64,000 nucleotides of DNA from Hydrogenophaga sp. (lineage in GTDB: Bacteria; Pseudomonadota; Gammaproteobacteria; Burkholderiales; Burkholderiaceae_C), in contig JAURYH010000008.1 in the NCBI GenBank assembly GCA_030653975.1, positions 1 through 64,000 on the forward strand, given 5' to 3'. How positions within the stretch are numbered: position 1 is the stretch's first letter; the number at the start of each line of letters is the position of its first letter. The notes under the pieces are model-generated. The model was not told the origin of the DNA. It saw only the letters and a program-made list of their open reading frames with translations, and made no database searches. Below, piece by piece: positions 1-9,510 of the stretch. A program made the position numbers and the translations under genes.

Positions 1-1942
1 CGGTGGAACCCATTTCCACCGCAATGCGGGGCAGGCCCTTGGGCAGCACGTCGGTTTTGTAAGCAGTGTCCTGGCGGTCAAAGGCGGTGGTGCTGGGCAT
101 GGACACCACGCGCACGCCAATCTTGTGCTCTTTGGCCAGCAGCTCTTGCGCCTTGAGCGCCAGCTGCACTTCGGAACCGGTGGCGATGATGACGGCTTTG
201 GCTTTTTTCTTCATGCCCACGTCGGTGGGTTCGGACAGCACATAGGCACCCCGGCTGATGTCGCCCAGACCGTGCTTGGGCGCGTAGGGCAGGTTCTGGC
301 GGCTCAGCAGCAGCGCGGTCGGTTTGTTGCTGTTCTGCAGAGCCACGGCCCAGGCCACGGCGGTCTCGGCCGTGTCGGCGGGACGCCACACATCCAGGTT
401 GGGAATCAGGCGCAGGCTCGCGGCGTGTTCGACCGACTGGTGGGTCGGGCCATCTTCACCCAGGCCAATGGAGTCGTGCGTGAACACGTGGATCACGCGC
501 TGCTTCATCAGCGCGGCCATGCGGATGGCGTTGCGGCTGTAGTCGCTGAACGTGAGGAAGGTGCCGCCGTAGGGGATGAAACCGCCGTGCAGCGCCACGC
601 CGTTCATGACCGCGGCCATGCCGAACTCGCGCACGCCGTAGTTGATATGGCGGCCACCCTGGCCGGCCTCGTTCTTCACCACGTTGCCCGCCAGATCGAA
701 GCGCAGGCTGGGCGTGGATTGGGTGTTGGTGAGGTTGGAGCCGGTCAGGTCGGCCGAACCGCCCAGCAGCTCGGGCAGGGCGGCGGTGTAGGCTTCCAGC
801 GCGATCTGGCTGGCCTTGCGGCTGGCCACGGTCTCGGCTTTGGTGTGGGCCGCGAGCACGGCGTCCACGGCGACCTGGTGGAACTGCTTGGGCAGCTCGC
901 CCTTCATGCGGCGGGTGAATTCCTTGGCCAGCTCGGGGAAGGCGGCCTTGTAGGCAGCGAACTGCGCATTCCAGGCGGCTTCGAAGGACTTGCCGAGTTC
1001 CTTGGCGTCCCAGGCGGCGTAGACGTCTTTCGGGACCGCGAACGGCGCGTGGGGCCAGCCCAGGGCTTCGCGGGTCAGCTTGATCTCTTCGGCGCCCAGC
1101 GGCTCGCCGTGGGCCTTGGCGGTGTTGGCGCGGTTCGGGCTGCCCTTGCCGATGCTGGTCTTGCAGCAGATCAGCGTCGGCTTGTCGGCGCTGTTCTTGG
1201 CGGCGGCAATGGCCTGGTCCACGGCGTCCACGTCGTGGCCGTCGACGGCGCGGATCACGTTCCAGCCGCAGGCTTCAAAGCGCTTGGGCGTGTCGTCGAT
1301 GAACCAGGGCGCGACCTGTCCGTCGATGGAGATGCCGTTGTCGTCGTACAGGGCGACCAGCTTGTTGAGCTTCCAGGCACCGGCCAGCGCGATGGCTTCG
1401 TGGCTGATGCCTTCCATCAGGCAACCATCGCCCAGAAACACATAGGTGTTGTGGTCCACGATGGCGTGGCCGTCGCGGTTGAACTCGGACGCCAGCAGCT
1501 TCTCGGCCAGCGCCATGCCGACAGCGTTGGTGAGGCCCTGGCCCAGCGGGCCGGTGGTGGTTTCCACGCCGGGCGTGTGGCCGACTTCGGGGTGACCGGC
1601 GGTCTTGCTGCCGAGCTGGCGGAAGTTCTTCAGTTCACCGATGGGCAGCTTGTAGCCCGTGAGGTGCAGCAATGCATAGATCAGCATCGAGCCGTGGCCA
1701 TTGGACAGCACGAAGCGGTCGCGGTTGGCCCAGGCCGGGTTGGTCGGGTTGTGGCGCAGGTGACGGCCCCACAGCGCCACCGCCATGTCGGCCATGCCCA
1801 TGGGCGCACCGGGGTGGCCCGAGTTGGCGGCCTGCACCGCGTCCATGGCGAGCGCGCGGATGGCGTTGGCCTGGGTCTGGGGCGACACGCCGGGGGTGGC
1901 GACGGGGACAGGGCTGGTGGGGGTGTTGGCGTCGTCGGACAT
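1..1942 (-). CDS. tkt: Transketolase (3' end beyond window)
   Basis: Thiamine-diphosphate enzyme of the pentose phosphate and Calvin pathways that moves two-carbon units between sugar phosphates in the cytoplasm. The 647 visible codons start at ATG 1942 with a short disordered leader, then the transketolase core: a [10 protein letters not shown] motif near residue 42, a GHGSM motif, the ThDP-binding GDGCLMEG, and later the pyrimidine-domain segment around GEDGPTHQ. The usual length is about 665-680 residues, so only roughly 20-30 C-terminal codons are missing past base 1. The gene diverges from murU across about 85 bases. A long open frame on the plus strand here is a codon-bias shadow. Confidence 0.97.
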   Translation of the reverse strand, partial: MSDDANTPTSPVPVATPGVSPQTQANAIRALAMDAVQAANSGHPGAPMGMADMAVALWGRHLRHNPTNPAWANRDRFVLSNGHGSMLIYALLHLTGYKLPIGELKNFRQLGSKTAGHPEVGHTPGVETTTGPLGQGLTNAVGMALAEKLLASEFNRDGHAIVDHNTYVFLGDGCLMEGISHEAIALAGAWKLNKLVALYDDNGISIDGQVAPWFIDDTPKRFEACGWNVIRAVDGHDVDAVDQAIAAAKNSADKPTLICCKTSIGKGSPNRANTAKAHGEPLGAEEIKLTREALGWPHAPFAVPKDVYAAWDAKELGKSFEAAWNAQFAAYKAAFPELAKEFTRRMKGELPKQFHQVAVDAVLAAHTKAETVASRKASQIALEAYTAALPELLGGSADLTGSNLTNTQSTPSLRFDLAGNVVKNEAGQGGRHINYGVREFGMAAVMNGVALHGGFIPYGGTFLTFSDYSRNAIRMAALMKQRVIHVFTHDSIGLGEDGPTHQSVEHAASLRLIPNLDVWRPADTAETAVAWAVALQNSNKPTALLLSRQNLPYAPKHGLGDISRGAYVLSEPTDVGMKKKAKAVIIATGSEVQLALKAQELLAKEHKIGVRVVSMPSTTAFDRQDTAYKTDVLPKGLPRIAVEMGST

Positions 1943-2027
1943 GGATGAACCGTGATGAGGTGAGTGACAGCGCCCAGGGCGCCAAACCCGAGATTTTATC
2001 GGGCCGACCGTCCGGCCCCGGCGGCTC

Positions 2028-2780
2028 GTGAATAATGCAGACGTGACCTTGCCCCACACCACCGCGAAAGCCACCATCCCCGCCATGATCCTGGCCGCCG
2101 GACGCGGCATGCGCATGCGCCCGCTGACCGACGTGACGCCCAAACCTTTGCTGCTGGTGCGGGGCCAGCCGCTGATGCAGTGGCCGATGGAAGCCTTGTA
2201 CCGGGGCGGCTTCTCCCGCCTGGTGGTCAACACCGCCTGGCTGGGTGAGCAGATCGAGCAGCGGTTCGCCGACTGGCCACAACAGCACCCGGGCGCGCAG
2301 ATCGTGTTTTCGCACGAGGGCCAGGACTTCGGTTACGCGCTGGAAACCGCGGGTGGCATCTCGCGCGCGCTGCCCCTGCTGGGCGAGCTGTTCTGGGTGC
2401 TGGCGGGCGATGTGTACGTGCCGGGTTTTCCCTTCACGCAGGCCCGTGTGGACCGCTTCGCCGACAGCGGCCTGCTGGCGCACCTCTGGCTGGTGCCCAA
2501 CCCGGCGCACAACCCCGGAGGCGACTTCGGCCTGAGCACCAACGGCCGGGCGCTCAACCAGGCCGACCTGAAACACACCTACAGCACCATCGGCCTGTAC
2601 CGCCGCGCCCTGTTCGAAGACCCGTGGTGCGACACCATCCCCGGCAACCCGCAGGGCACCGCCGCCCCGCTGGCACCGCTGCTGCGCAAAGCCATGGACG
2701 CGGGGCTGGTCAGCGCCGAGCTCTACACCGACCCCTGGACCGATGTGGGCACGCCCGAACGTTTGAAAGAACTGGGCTGA
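2028..2780 (+). CDS. murU: MurNAc-1-phosphate uridylyltransferase MurU-like
   Basis: Nucleotidyltransferase expected to make UDP-MurNAc from MurNAc-1-phosphate in the AmgK/MurU cell-wall recycling route. The 250-residue protein has the nucleotide-binding signature [14 protein letters not shown] at residues 22-35 followed by TPKP, and the AGDVY metal-binding motif near residue 125. It ends with GTPERLKEL, as in MurU. The start is GTG 2028; the ATG at 2085 would cut into the first beta strand, so GTG is preferred. Known MurU genes lie beside amgK, but here the amgK candidate is 20 kb away at 22.6 kb. A glucose-1-phosphate nucleotidyltransferase role is the main alternative. Confidence 0.85.
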   Translation: MNNADVTLPHTTAKATIPAMILAAGRGMRMRPLTDVTPKPLLLVRGQPLMQWPMEALYRGGFSRLVVNTAWLGEQIEQRFADWPQQHPGAQIVFSHEGQDFGYALETAGGISRALPLLGELFWVLAGDVYVPGFPFTQARVDRFADSGLLAHLWLVPNPAHNPGGDFGLSTNGRALNQADLKHTYSTIGLYRRALFEDPWCDTIPGNPQGTAAPLAPLLRKAMDAGLVSAELYTDPWTDVGTPERLKELG

Positions 2781-2839
2781 ACGAATCGGCTCCCCCCGCG
2801 CCGCCTGCGGCGTCGTGGCAAAACACGGAGAATGCCCCC

Positions 2840-4237
2840 ATGGACGCTCACACCACCCACGCCCTCTACGCCGAACGCCGCGCCCGCGTGGCCGCCCTGC
2901 TGGGCCCCGGCGGCATCGCCATCGTGCCGACCGCGCTGGAACGCCAGCGCAACCGCGACAGCGACTTCCTGTTCCGCCACGACAGCTACTTCTACTACCT
3001 GACCGGGTTCTCCGAACCCAATGCCTGGGCGGTGATCACCGCCGAGGGCGAGACCACGCTGTTCTGCCAGCCCAAGGACCTGGAACGTGAAATCTGGGAC
3101 GGCATCCGCCTGGGCCCCGAGGCCGCGCCCGAGCACCTGGGCGTGAGCGCGGCCTTTTCCGTGGCCGAGCTCGACCAGCGCCTGCCCCGGCTGCTGGAGA
3201 ACCGCCACAGCGTGTGGTACCCCTTCGCCACGCACAAGGGCCTCGAAGGCCGGATCGACGGCTGGCTGCAGTCGGTGCGCGCGCGGGTGCGTTTTGGCGC
3301 GCTGTGCCCCGAGTCGCAGCGCGACCTGTGCGGCGTGGTCGACGAGATGCGGCTCTTCAAGGACCCGTTCGAGCGCGACACCATGCGCCGCGCCGCGCAG
3401 ATCAGCGCCGGCGCCCACATCCGCGCCATGCAGCGCAGCGCCGCCATGCTGCGCGCCGGGCAGGACGTGCGCGAGTACCACCTGGACGCCGAACTGCTGC
3501 ACGAATTCCGCCAGCACGGCTCGCAGTACCCGGCCTACGGCAGCATCGTGGCCGCCGGGGCCAACGCCTGCGTGCTGCACTACCGGGCCGACAACGCGCC
3601 GATCCGCGACGGCGAGCTGGTGCTGATCGACGCTGGCTGCGAGCTCCACGGTTATGCCTCGGACATCACGCGCACCTTCCCGGCCAACGGCCGCTTCACC
3701 GGCCCGCAGCGTGCGCTGTACGAGCTGGTGCTGGCGAGCCAGGTGGCCGCGATCGAGGCCACCCGGCCCGGCGCGCGTTTCGTGGCGCCGCACGAAGCGG
3801 CGGTGCAGGTGCTCACGCAGGGCATGCTGGACCTCGGCCTGCTCGACAAGAACCAGGTCGGCACACTGGAAGACGCGATCCAGCACCGCCACTATTTCGC
3901 CCACTACATGCACCGCACCGGCCACTGGCTGGGCATGGACGTGCACGACTGCGGCAGCTACGTGGAGCCGTCCGAGGTGGACACCGTGAGCGAACGCCAG
4001 GACCCGCTGAGCGGCGAGACCATCAAGGACCGCCCGAGCCGCATCCTGCGCCCCGGCATGGCGCTGACCATCGAGCCCGGCCTGTACGTGCGCCCGAGCG
4101 ACGGCGTGCCACGCGAGTTCTGGAACATCGGCATCCGCATCGAAGACGACGCCTTCGTCACCGAGACCGGCTGCGAACTCATCTCGCGCGGCGTGCCAGT
4201 GCAGCCCGACGAGATCGAAGCGCTGATGCGCGGCTGA
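2840..4237 (+). CDS. pepP: Xaa-Pro aminopeptidase (aminopeptidase P)
   Basis: Cytoplasmic M24 metallopeptidase removing N-terminal residues that precede proline. The 465-residue protein has an N-terminal creatinase-like domain and the pita-bread catalytic domain. The five metal ligands are visible: D264 and D275 (in DAGCELHGYASD), H362 (in RTGHWLG), E412 (in TIEPGLY) and E435 (in RIEDD). The start at ATG 2840 is preceded by a GGAG-like site; the open frame upstream overlaps murU and is not needed. It follows murU by 59 bases and a short copy of the intergenic repeat, in the same direction. Confidence 0.95.
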   Translation: MDAHTTHALYAERRARVAALLGPGGIAIVPTALERQRNRDSDFLFRHDSYFYYLTGFSEPNAWAVITAEGETTLFCQPKDLEREIWDGIRLGPEAAPEHLGVSAAFSVAELDQRLPRLLENRHSVWYPFATHKGLEGRIDGWLQSVRARVRFGALCPESQRDLCGVVDEMRLFKDPFERDTMRRAAQISAGAHIRAMQRSAAMLRAGQDVREYHLDAELLHEFRQHGSQYPAYGSIVAAGANACVLHYRADNAPIRDGELVLIDAGCELHGYASDITRTFPANGRFTGPQRALYELVLASQVAAIEATRPGARFVAPHEAAVQVLTQGMLDLGLLDKNQVGTLEDAIQHRHYFAHYMHRTGHWLGMDVHDCGSYVEPSEVDTVSERQDPLSGETIKDRPSRILRPGMALTIEPGLYVRPSDGVPREFWNIGIRIEDDAFVTETGCELISRGVPVQPDEIEALMRG

Positions 4238-4253
4238 TCCGCACTGCGGAGCA

Positions 4254-4838
4254 GTGAATCAAGTGCGCGTCCTGAGCGTCAACACCGGCATCGCCCGCCC
4301 ACTGCGGGTGGGCACCCGCAGCTTTCTCTCGGCCATTGGCAAGGCGCCGGTCAGCGACGCGGTGTCGGTCGGGCGTCTCGGTCTGCAGGGCGACGAGCAG
4401 GCCGATCCTAGCGTGCATGGCGGGCTGGACAAGGCGGTCTACGCCTACCCGGTGGAACACTTGCCGTTCTGGCAGAAGCAGCGGCGCGAAGCTGGCGTAA
4501 GCCTCTTCGACGAAGCCCTGCCACCCGGCTTCATGGGCGAGAACCTCAGCATCGAAGGCCTGCTGGAGCACGAGGTCTGGATCGGCGACGAGCTGCACTT
4601 CCCCGGCTGCGTGTTGCGCGTGACCGCGCCGCGCGAACCCTGCTTCAAGTTCAACGCCGTCATGGGGCTGAACCAGGCGGGCAAGCTGATGATGGAGCAC
4701 CTGTGCTCCGGCTTTTACCTGGCGGTGGCGCAGGCCGGCAGCCTCGAAGCCGGACAGCCGTTCCGCCTCGTTCCAGGCCGCCGTGGCCTGCGGGTCAGCG
4801 AGGCGTTCGCCGCCAAACGCCTGAAACACCTGCGTTGA
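4254..4838 (+). CDS. MOSC domain protein (YiiM-like)
   Basis: A 194-residue MOSC (molybdenum cofactor sulfurase C-terminal) domain protein of the YiiM type. This family supports reduction of N-hydroxylated compounds by handling molybdenum cofactor or sulfur. The sequence shows GLQGDEQADPSVHGG near residue 43, the family's conserved core, and the conserved cysteine in the segment APREPCFKFNAVMG. The start is GTG 4254, 16 bases after pepP, so the two may be co-transcribed. The exact substrate cannot be told from sequence. Confidence 0.88.
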   Translation: MNQVRVLSVNTGIARPLRVGTRSFLSAIGKAPVSDAVSVGRLGLQGDEQADPSVHGGLDKAVYAYPVEHLPFWQKQRREAGVSLFDEALPPGFMGENLSIEGLLEHEVWIGDELHFPGCVLRVTAPREPCFKFNAVMGLNQAGKLMMEHLCSGFYLAVAQAGSLEAGQPFRLVPGRRGLRVSEAFAAKRLKHLR

Positions 4839-4879
4839 TCCGCCGATCGGGTGTCATGGTTTTCGGGTAGAACCCCTGC

Positions 4880-5839
4880 ATGAACACACACGATGCCCGC
4901 CTCAGCGTTCTCTGCCTGACGATGAACCCCTCGGTCGACCTGGCGACCGAAACCGAGCGCGTGGTGCCCACGCACAAGCTGCGCTGCGGTGACACGCTGC
5001 ACGACGCGGGCGGCGGCGGCATCAATGTGGCGCGTGTGATCACGCGCCTGGGGGGTGCATGCACCGCCCTGTGCCCCACCGGCGGCTCGGCCGGCCACTG
5101 GCTGGAGAAGCGCATGCGCGACGAGGGGCTGCACAGTGTCTTCCTGCCCATCGCCGACGAAACCCGCGTCAGTTTCACGGTGCACGAACACAGCACCGGC
5201 GCCGAATTCCGCTTCGTCATGCCGGGTCCGCACCTGACCGAACCCGAATGGCAGGCCTGCCTGAGCCAGCTGGAGCAGATGCCTGAATTCCCCGACCTGC
5301 TGGTCGCCAGCGGCAGCCTGCCGCCGGGTGTTCCGGTGGACTTCTACGCCCGGCTGGCACGCCTGTGCCGCGAACGCGGCGCACGCATGGTGCTCGATAC
5401 CTCGGGGCCGGCACTGGCCGCGGCGCTGGCCGAGGGCGTGTACCTCTTCAAGCCCAACCTGCGCGAACTCGCCGAGCTCAGTGGCGAGACGCTGGAGACC
5501 CCCGAACAGTGGCTGGGCGCTGCCCGTCAGCTGATTCAACGCGGCATGACCGAGGTCGTGGCGCTGACGCTGGGCCATCTGGGCGCCCTGCTCGTCACGC
5601 GCGATGCGAGCTGGCGCGCCCCACCGCTGGACATCCCCGTGGCCAGCGCGGTGGGGGCGGGCGACAGCTTCGTGGGCGGCATGGTGCTTGCGCTGCAGCA
5701 GCGCCGCCCCCTGCCGGACGCCTTTGCGCTCGGGGTCGCTGCCGGCTCCGCCACGCTGCTCTCGATCGGCACCGGCCTGTGCAGCCGAGAAGATGTGCAG
5801 CGCCTGCTGCCGCAGGTGCAGCTCCAGCCGGCGGGCTGA
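4880..5839 (+). CDS. PfkB-family sugar-phosphate kinase (1-phosphofructokinase / PfkII type)
   Basis: Ribokinase-fold kinase of 319 residues. The N-terminal signature GGGGINVARVI lies near residue 38, and the ATP/catalytic motif GAGDSFVGG lies near residue 259 with D262 as the likely catalytic base. The phrase TMNPSVDLATET at the start and KPNLRELAEL are typical of FruK and PfkB (6-phosphofructokinase II). No PTS fructose genes flank it, which favours a PfkII-like or tagatose/fructose-phosphate role over FruK. It is the last gene of the rightward run from murU; the next gene converges on it. Confidence 0.88.
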   Translation: MNTHDARLSVLCLTMNPSVDLATETERVVPTHKLRCGDTLHDAGGGGINVARVITRLGGACTALCPTGGSAGHWLEKRMRDEGLHSVFLPIADETRVSFTVHEHSTGAEFRFVMPGPHLTEPEWQACLSQLEQMPEFPDLLVASGSLPPGVPVDFYARLARLCRERGARMVLDTSGPALAAALAEGVYLFKPNLRELAELSGETLETPEQWLGAARQLIQRGMTEVVALTLGHLGALLVTRDASWRAPPLDIPVASAVGAGDSFVGGMVLALQQRRPLPDAFALGVAAGSATLLSIGTGLCSREDVQRLLPQVQLQPAG

Positions 5840-5932
5840 GATCCGCGCGGCCTTCAGGGTGCCGTCCGCCTGCGCAGTCACCCAGGACCCCGATGGCCTG
5901 AGCAGGCCTGTGTTTCAGACACATGGCGCGCT

Positions 5933-6421
5933 TCAGTGCACCGGGCGCGCGGCGCTCATCACCAGGCAGCCCGCGCGCAGCGCCCGCTCGATCACGGGAT
6001 CGGGACCGTGCGCCTGCCAGTGGTTCACCAGCGCCTCGTGCGTGTCGTGGCTGTGCCAGACGGCGGCCTTTCGCCAGGCGCTGGCGCACGGCTGGCCCAG
6101 GATCAGCCGGACCAGCGTGGTGTGTGCATCGGCGATCACCGCCGCGGCCTGCGAACGGCAGCCCTGCTCGACCTGCAGTTCCGACAGACACAGGCTGCTG
6201 CTCACCAGCGCGGCCAGGCAAGCGTCTGCGTTGTCGGTGTGGCCCGCTTCCACTTGCTCGTGCGCCTGGCCCAGCGCCGCGTGGTAGAAGCCCATCGCCT
6301 GCAACACCTGACCCAGGCGGTGCGCCCTCGAAGCCCGGTGCATGGCCTGCGTCCACCCCGGCATGGCCGCGAGCGGAATGAAATGCCCACCCTGGCCGGT
6401 CTCGATGGATGGCTGTGACAT
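5933..6421 (-). CDS. Unknown protein behind a Fur box
   Basis: I do not recognise this 162-residue protein. It is predicted alpha-helical, rich in Ala, His and Gln, with no signal peptide or membrane segment and two cysteines in the LCLSELQVEQGC stretch. The start at ATG 6421 is supported by a GGGAGC ribosome site. A palindromic Fur-like box lies 45 bases upstream (6466-6488), and the imelysin operon diverges from the same 253-base gap, so iron-repressed expression alongside that operon is inferred. The helical content suggests a repeat-like or cytosolic accessory protein. No function is assigned. Confidence 0.75.
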   Translation of the reverse strand: MSQPSIETGQGGHFIPLAAMPGWTQAMHRASRAHRLGQVLQAMGFYHAALGQAHEQVEAGHTDNADACLAALVSSSLCLSELQVEQGCRSQAAAVIADAHTTLVRLILGQPCASAWRKAAVWHSHDTHEALVNHWQAHGPDPVIERALRAGCLVMSAARPVH

Positions 6422-6465
6422 GAGGACGCTCCCTGAAAGTGAAACACTGGCCGATTGCCAGTTTT

Positions 6466-6488
6466 CAAATGATAACCATTCTCATTTG
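6466..6488. promoter_or_regulatory. Fur box (leftward unknown gene)
   Basis: The arms CAAATGA and TCATTTG form a perfect 7-base inverted repeat around a 9-base centre containing AACCATT. This resembles the ferric uptake regulator consensus. It sits 45 bases upstream of the ATG of the leftward unknown gene, in the position expected for its promoter. Confidence 0.75.
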
Positions 6489-6634
6489 AAACGCAAGACC
6501 ACGAGACGCCTGTTCAGGCATATAGATCCGTGCCAAAACGCGCGCTGCGCCATCGGCCGGTCTGGGCCAACACCCGAATCGGCTTGATCTGCATCAAACC
6601 GTCTTCAGCAAGCGGCCAAGCGCTCAATAATCTA

Positions 6635-6655
6635 AAATAGAATCGTTCTCATTTA
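6635..6655. promoter_or_regulatory. Fur-like box (imelysin operon)
   Basis: The sequence AATAGAATCGTTCTCATTTA matches a degenerate Fur box, with the GTTCTCATTT half best conserved. It ends 19 bases before the ATG of the imelysin gene, where a bound repressor would block transcription or initiation of the rightward operon. Confidence 0.65.
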
Positions 6656-6674
6656 CTTTCCCGAAGGAATTTCC

Positions 6675-7865
6675 ATGCAGCTGCGCGCCCTGACCCTGGC
6701 CCTTGCCACCCTGACCGCCAGCGCCACGCTGGCGACCCTGCCGGCCCACGCCCAGACCGCGGCACCGGCTGCAACCGCCGTCTCCGCGGTGGATTTCAAG
6801 GCCGTGGCGGCCCACTACGCCGCCCTGGTGCATGCCAACTACAGCGACACCCTGGCCGCGGCCAAAGACATGCAATCCGCCATTGCCGAGTTCGTCAAGG
6901 CACCCTCCGCCGAAGGTCTGGAGAAAGCCCGCAAGGCCTGGCTGGACGCGCGCGAGTTCTACGGCCAGACCGAAGCCTTCCGCTTCTACGGCGGCCCGAT
7001 CGACGATGACAAGGGCCCCGAAGGCCAGATCAACGCCTGGCCGCTGGACGAGGCCTATGTGGACTACGTGACCGGCAAGCCCAAGGCCGGCATGGTCAAC
7101 AACCCCAAGTTCAAGATCACCAAGGCCACGCTGATCAAGGCCAACGAGCGCGGCGGTGAAGAGAACATCAGCGCCGGCTGGCACGCCATCGAGTTCCTGC
7201 TCTGGGGCCAGGACCAGAGCGACACCGGCCCGGGCAACCGCTCGTTTGAGGACTACGTCAAGGGCAAGGGTGAAAACGCCGAGCGCCGCGCCCAGTACCT
7301 GACGGTCGCCACCGAGCTGCTGGTCGACGACCTGACGGCCATGGTCAAAGCCTGGGCGCCCAACGCCAGGAACTACCGCACCAAGTTTGAAAAAGGCGGC
7401 AAGGAATCGGTGCGCAAGATCATCGTCGGCCTGGGCTCGCTCTCGCGCGGTGAACTCTCCGGCGAACGCATGGAAGTGGCACTGAATTCGCAGGACCAGG
7501 AAGACGAACACTCCTGCTTCTCCGACAACACGCACCGCGACGTGGTGACCAACGCCATGGGCATCCAGAACGTGTGGCTGGGCCAGTACACCCGCCGCGA
7601 CGGCAGCCAGCTGCAAGGCCCGGGCGTGCGCGATCTGGTCGCCGCCAGGAACCCGACCCTGGCCGAGAAGACCAGCGCCCAGCTGGCCGCCTCGGTGGCG
7701 GGCGCCGAAGCCATTCCGGCCCCGTTCGACCGCGCCATCGTCAAGGGCTCGGCCGGCCGGCCGGCCATCGAGAAAACCATCGCCAGCCTGGTCGAACAGT
7801 CCAAGCTGCTGGTCGAATCCGCTTCCGCCGTCGGCATCGCCAAGCTGACGCTCGTGGAACCTTGA
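6675..7865 (+). CDS. Imelysin-family periplasmic iron-regulated protein
   Basis: A 396-residue imelysin (peptidase M75/EfeO-like) protein, probably involved in periplasmic iron acquisition. It begins with a Sec signal peptide ending near AHA-Q (residue 27). The family GxHxxE motif is present as GWHAIEFLLWG, with H170 and E173, and the conserved RGELSGERM and DEHSCFSDNTH segments follow. It is the first gene of a four-gene operon (imelysin, di-haem oxidoreductase, second imelysin, DUF1513) behind a Fur-like box. A similar gene order is known from Fur-regulated loci of Pseudomonas. Whether the domain cleaves peptides or binds metal is unsettled for the family. Confidence 0.92.
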   Translation: MQLRALTLALATLTASATLATLPAHAQTAAPAATAVSAVDFKAVAAHYAALVHANYSDTLAAAKDMQSAIAEFVKAPSAEGLEKARKAWLDAREFYGQTEAFRFYGGPIDDDKGPEGQINAWPLDEAYVDYVTGKPKAGMVNNPKFKITKATLIKANERGGEENISAGWHAIEFLLWGQDQSDTGPGNRSFEDYVKGKGENAERRAQYLTVATELLVDDLTAMVKAWAPNARNYRTKFEKGGKESVRKIIVGLGSLSRGELSGERMEVALNSQDQEDEHSCFSDNTHRDVVTNAMGIQNVWLGQYTRRDGSQLQGPGVRDLVAARNPTLAEKTSAQLAASVAGAEAIPAPFDRAIVKGSAGRPAIEKTIASLVEQSKLLVESASAVGIAKLTLVEP

Positions 7866-7866
7866 T

Positions 7867-7953
7867 CACCCCCCGCGCCGCGCCTAAGGGCGCGTCACCC
7901 CCCTCAAGGGGGGCAGCGCGAGTGGCCCGGCAAAGCCGGTTCCACCGCGCTCT
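7867..7953 (+). repeat. Intergenic GC-rich repeat, copy A
   Basis: An 87-base element with a CCCCGCGCCGCGCC block, GGGCGCGTCACCCCCCTCAAGGGGGG (a CCCCCTCAAGGGGG hairpin) and a second hairpin CCGGCAAAGCCGG. Closely similar copies lie at 17589-17677 (same strand) and 36877-36957 (opposite strand), with a short piece at 2789-2815. It fills most of the 139-base gap between the first two genes of the imelysin operon. Confidence 0.85.
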
Positions 7954-8004
7954 GGTTGACTTCCCCTCCCTCGCAGCTGGCCTGCATTTTTCGGTCCTTT
8001 ACCC

Positions 8005-9510
8005 ATGTCCACATTGCCCAAAGCCACGCGGTTCACGCTAGCCATGGGGGCCATCGCCGTCGGGGTGACGGCGATGGCTCTGCACGGACCGGCCACCGCC
8101 GAAACCGACCCCGATCCGCTGGGTGAAAAAGCCGGCGGGCAGGGCACGGTCTACGCCACCGGCCGCCAGTCCTTTTCTTTCCCGCTGGCCAACCTGGACG
8201 ACGCCGAGCGCACGCGGTTTGCCATCGGCAACTCCTTCTTCAAGCGCAACTGGGTCGAGGCACCGGCGTCGACCACGGCACGCGACGGCCTCGGTCCACA
8301 TTTCATCGCGCGCTCCTGCGCCGGCTGCCATGTGATGGACGGTCGCGGTGCGCCGCCCGACTGGAAGAAGACCCTCGGCCCCGAGCCCGACAACACCGTC
8401 TCGCTGCTGATCCGCCTGTCGGTCCCCAGCACGCCCGAGCCCCACGCCGGCGTCAAGCCCGAACCCGTCTACGGCGACCATTTCAACAACGCCGCCGTGC
8501 AAGGCGTCCAGCCCGAAGGGCATGTGGAAATCCGCAGCACGCCCATCCGGGGCCGCTTCGCCGACGGCACGCGCTACACGCTGCACAAACCCGAATACAG
8601 GCTCACCCGGCTGGGCTACGGCCCCATGGCCAAAGACGTGATGCTCAGCCCGCGCATCGCGCCGCAGGTGATCGGTCTGGGCCTGATCGAAGCCATTCCC
8701 GAGAGCGAGATCCTGCGCAACGCCCAAGACCAGGCCGCCGCAGCCGGCCCCATCAAGGGCCAGCCCAACCGCGTCTGGGACGCGTTTGCGCAGAAGGAAG
8801 TCATCGGGCGTTTCGGCTGGAAGGCCAACACCGGTTCGGTCGCCCACCAGAGCGCGGGCGCCTTCAACGGCGACATGGGCATCACCACCAACGTGTTCTG
8901 GCAGGAAGCCTGCACAGCGGCGCAGAAAGACTGCCTGGCCGCGCCGCACGGCGGCGGCAAGCGCACCGGGCACGACGGCCTGATGCCCTCGTCTCAGGCC
9001 ACGGCCGAGGTGCCCGAGATCGACGACGACACCCTGGGCCATGTGGTTTTCTACACCGCCACGCTGGCCCCTGCCGCGCGGCGCCAGCCCGACGACCCGC
9101 AGGTGCTGCGCGGACAGGCGCTGTTCGCTCAGGCGCAATGCGCCACCTGCCACCGCCCCAGCTACACCACGGGTGCGCCACTGTTCCCGCACCTGAGCAG
9201 CGCCCGGATCAGCGGCCAGCGCATCTGGCCCTACACCGACCTGCTGCTGCACGACATGGGTCCCGATCTCGCCGATGGCCGCCCCGACCACCGCGCCAGC
9301 GGCAGCCAGTGGAAAACGCCGCCGCTGTGGGGTGTGGGTCTGTTCAAGTCCGTGAACGGCCACCAGCGCCTGCTGCACGACGGCCGCGCCAACGGTGTGC
9401 TCGAAGCCGTGCTCTGGCACGGCGGCGAAGCCCAAGCCGCCAAGGCGCAGGTGCTCCAGTTCTCGAAAAAAGACCGCGATGCGCTGGTCAAATTTGTCGA
9501 GTCGCTGTGA
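8005..9510 (+). CDS. Di-haem c-type oxidoreductase (DUF1111, 'thiol oxidoreductase-like')
   Basis: A 501-residue exported cytochrome c-type protein with an N-terminal signal segment (to about residue 32) and two CxxCH haem motifs, CAGCH at 105-109 and CATCH at 379-383. This arrangement matches the DUF1111 di-haem oxidoreductases, distant relatives of MauG and di-haem peroxidases. Its place between two imelysin genes suggests a periplasmic redox step linked to iron uptake. The intergenic repeat lies in the 139-base gap upstream. Its stop codon overlaps the GTG start of the next gene. Confidence 0.9.
   Translation: MSTLPKATRFTLAMGAIAVGVTAMALHGPATAETDPDPLGEKAGGQGTVYATGRQSFSFPLANLDDAERTRFAIGNSFFKRNWVEAPASTTARDGLGPHFIARSCAGCHVMDGRGAPPDWKKTLGPEPDNTVSLLIRLSVPSTPEPHAGVKPEPVYGDHFNNAAVQGVQPEGHVEIRSTPIRGRFADGTRYTLHKPEYRLTRLGYGPMAKDVMLSPRIAPQVIGLGLIEAIPESEILRNAQDQAAAAGPIKGQPNRVWDAFAQKEVIGRFGWKANTGSVAHQSAGAFNGDMGITTNVFWQEACTAAQKDCLAAPHGGGKRTGHDGLMPSSQATAEVPEIDDDTLGHVVFYTATLAPAARRQPDDPQVLRGQALFAQAQCATCHRPSYTTGAPLFPHLSSARISGQRIWPYTDLLLHDMGPDLADGRPDHRASGSQWKTPPLWGVGLFKSVNGHQRLLHDGRANGVLEAVLWHGGEAQAAKAQVLQFSKKDRDALVKFVESL

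Noticed and set aside
125-1948. 607-codon open frame on the plus strand across the left edge
   Set aside because: It is antisense to a clear transketolase with all motifs; low-complexity Gly/Val-rich translation typical of high-GC shadows.
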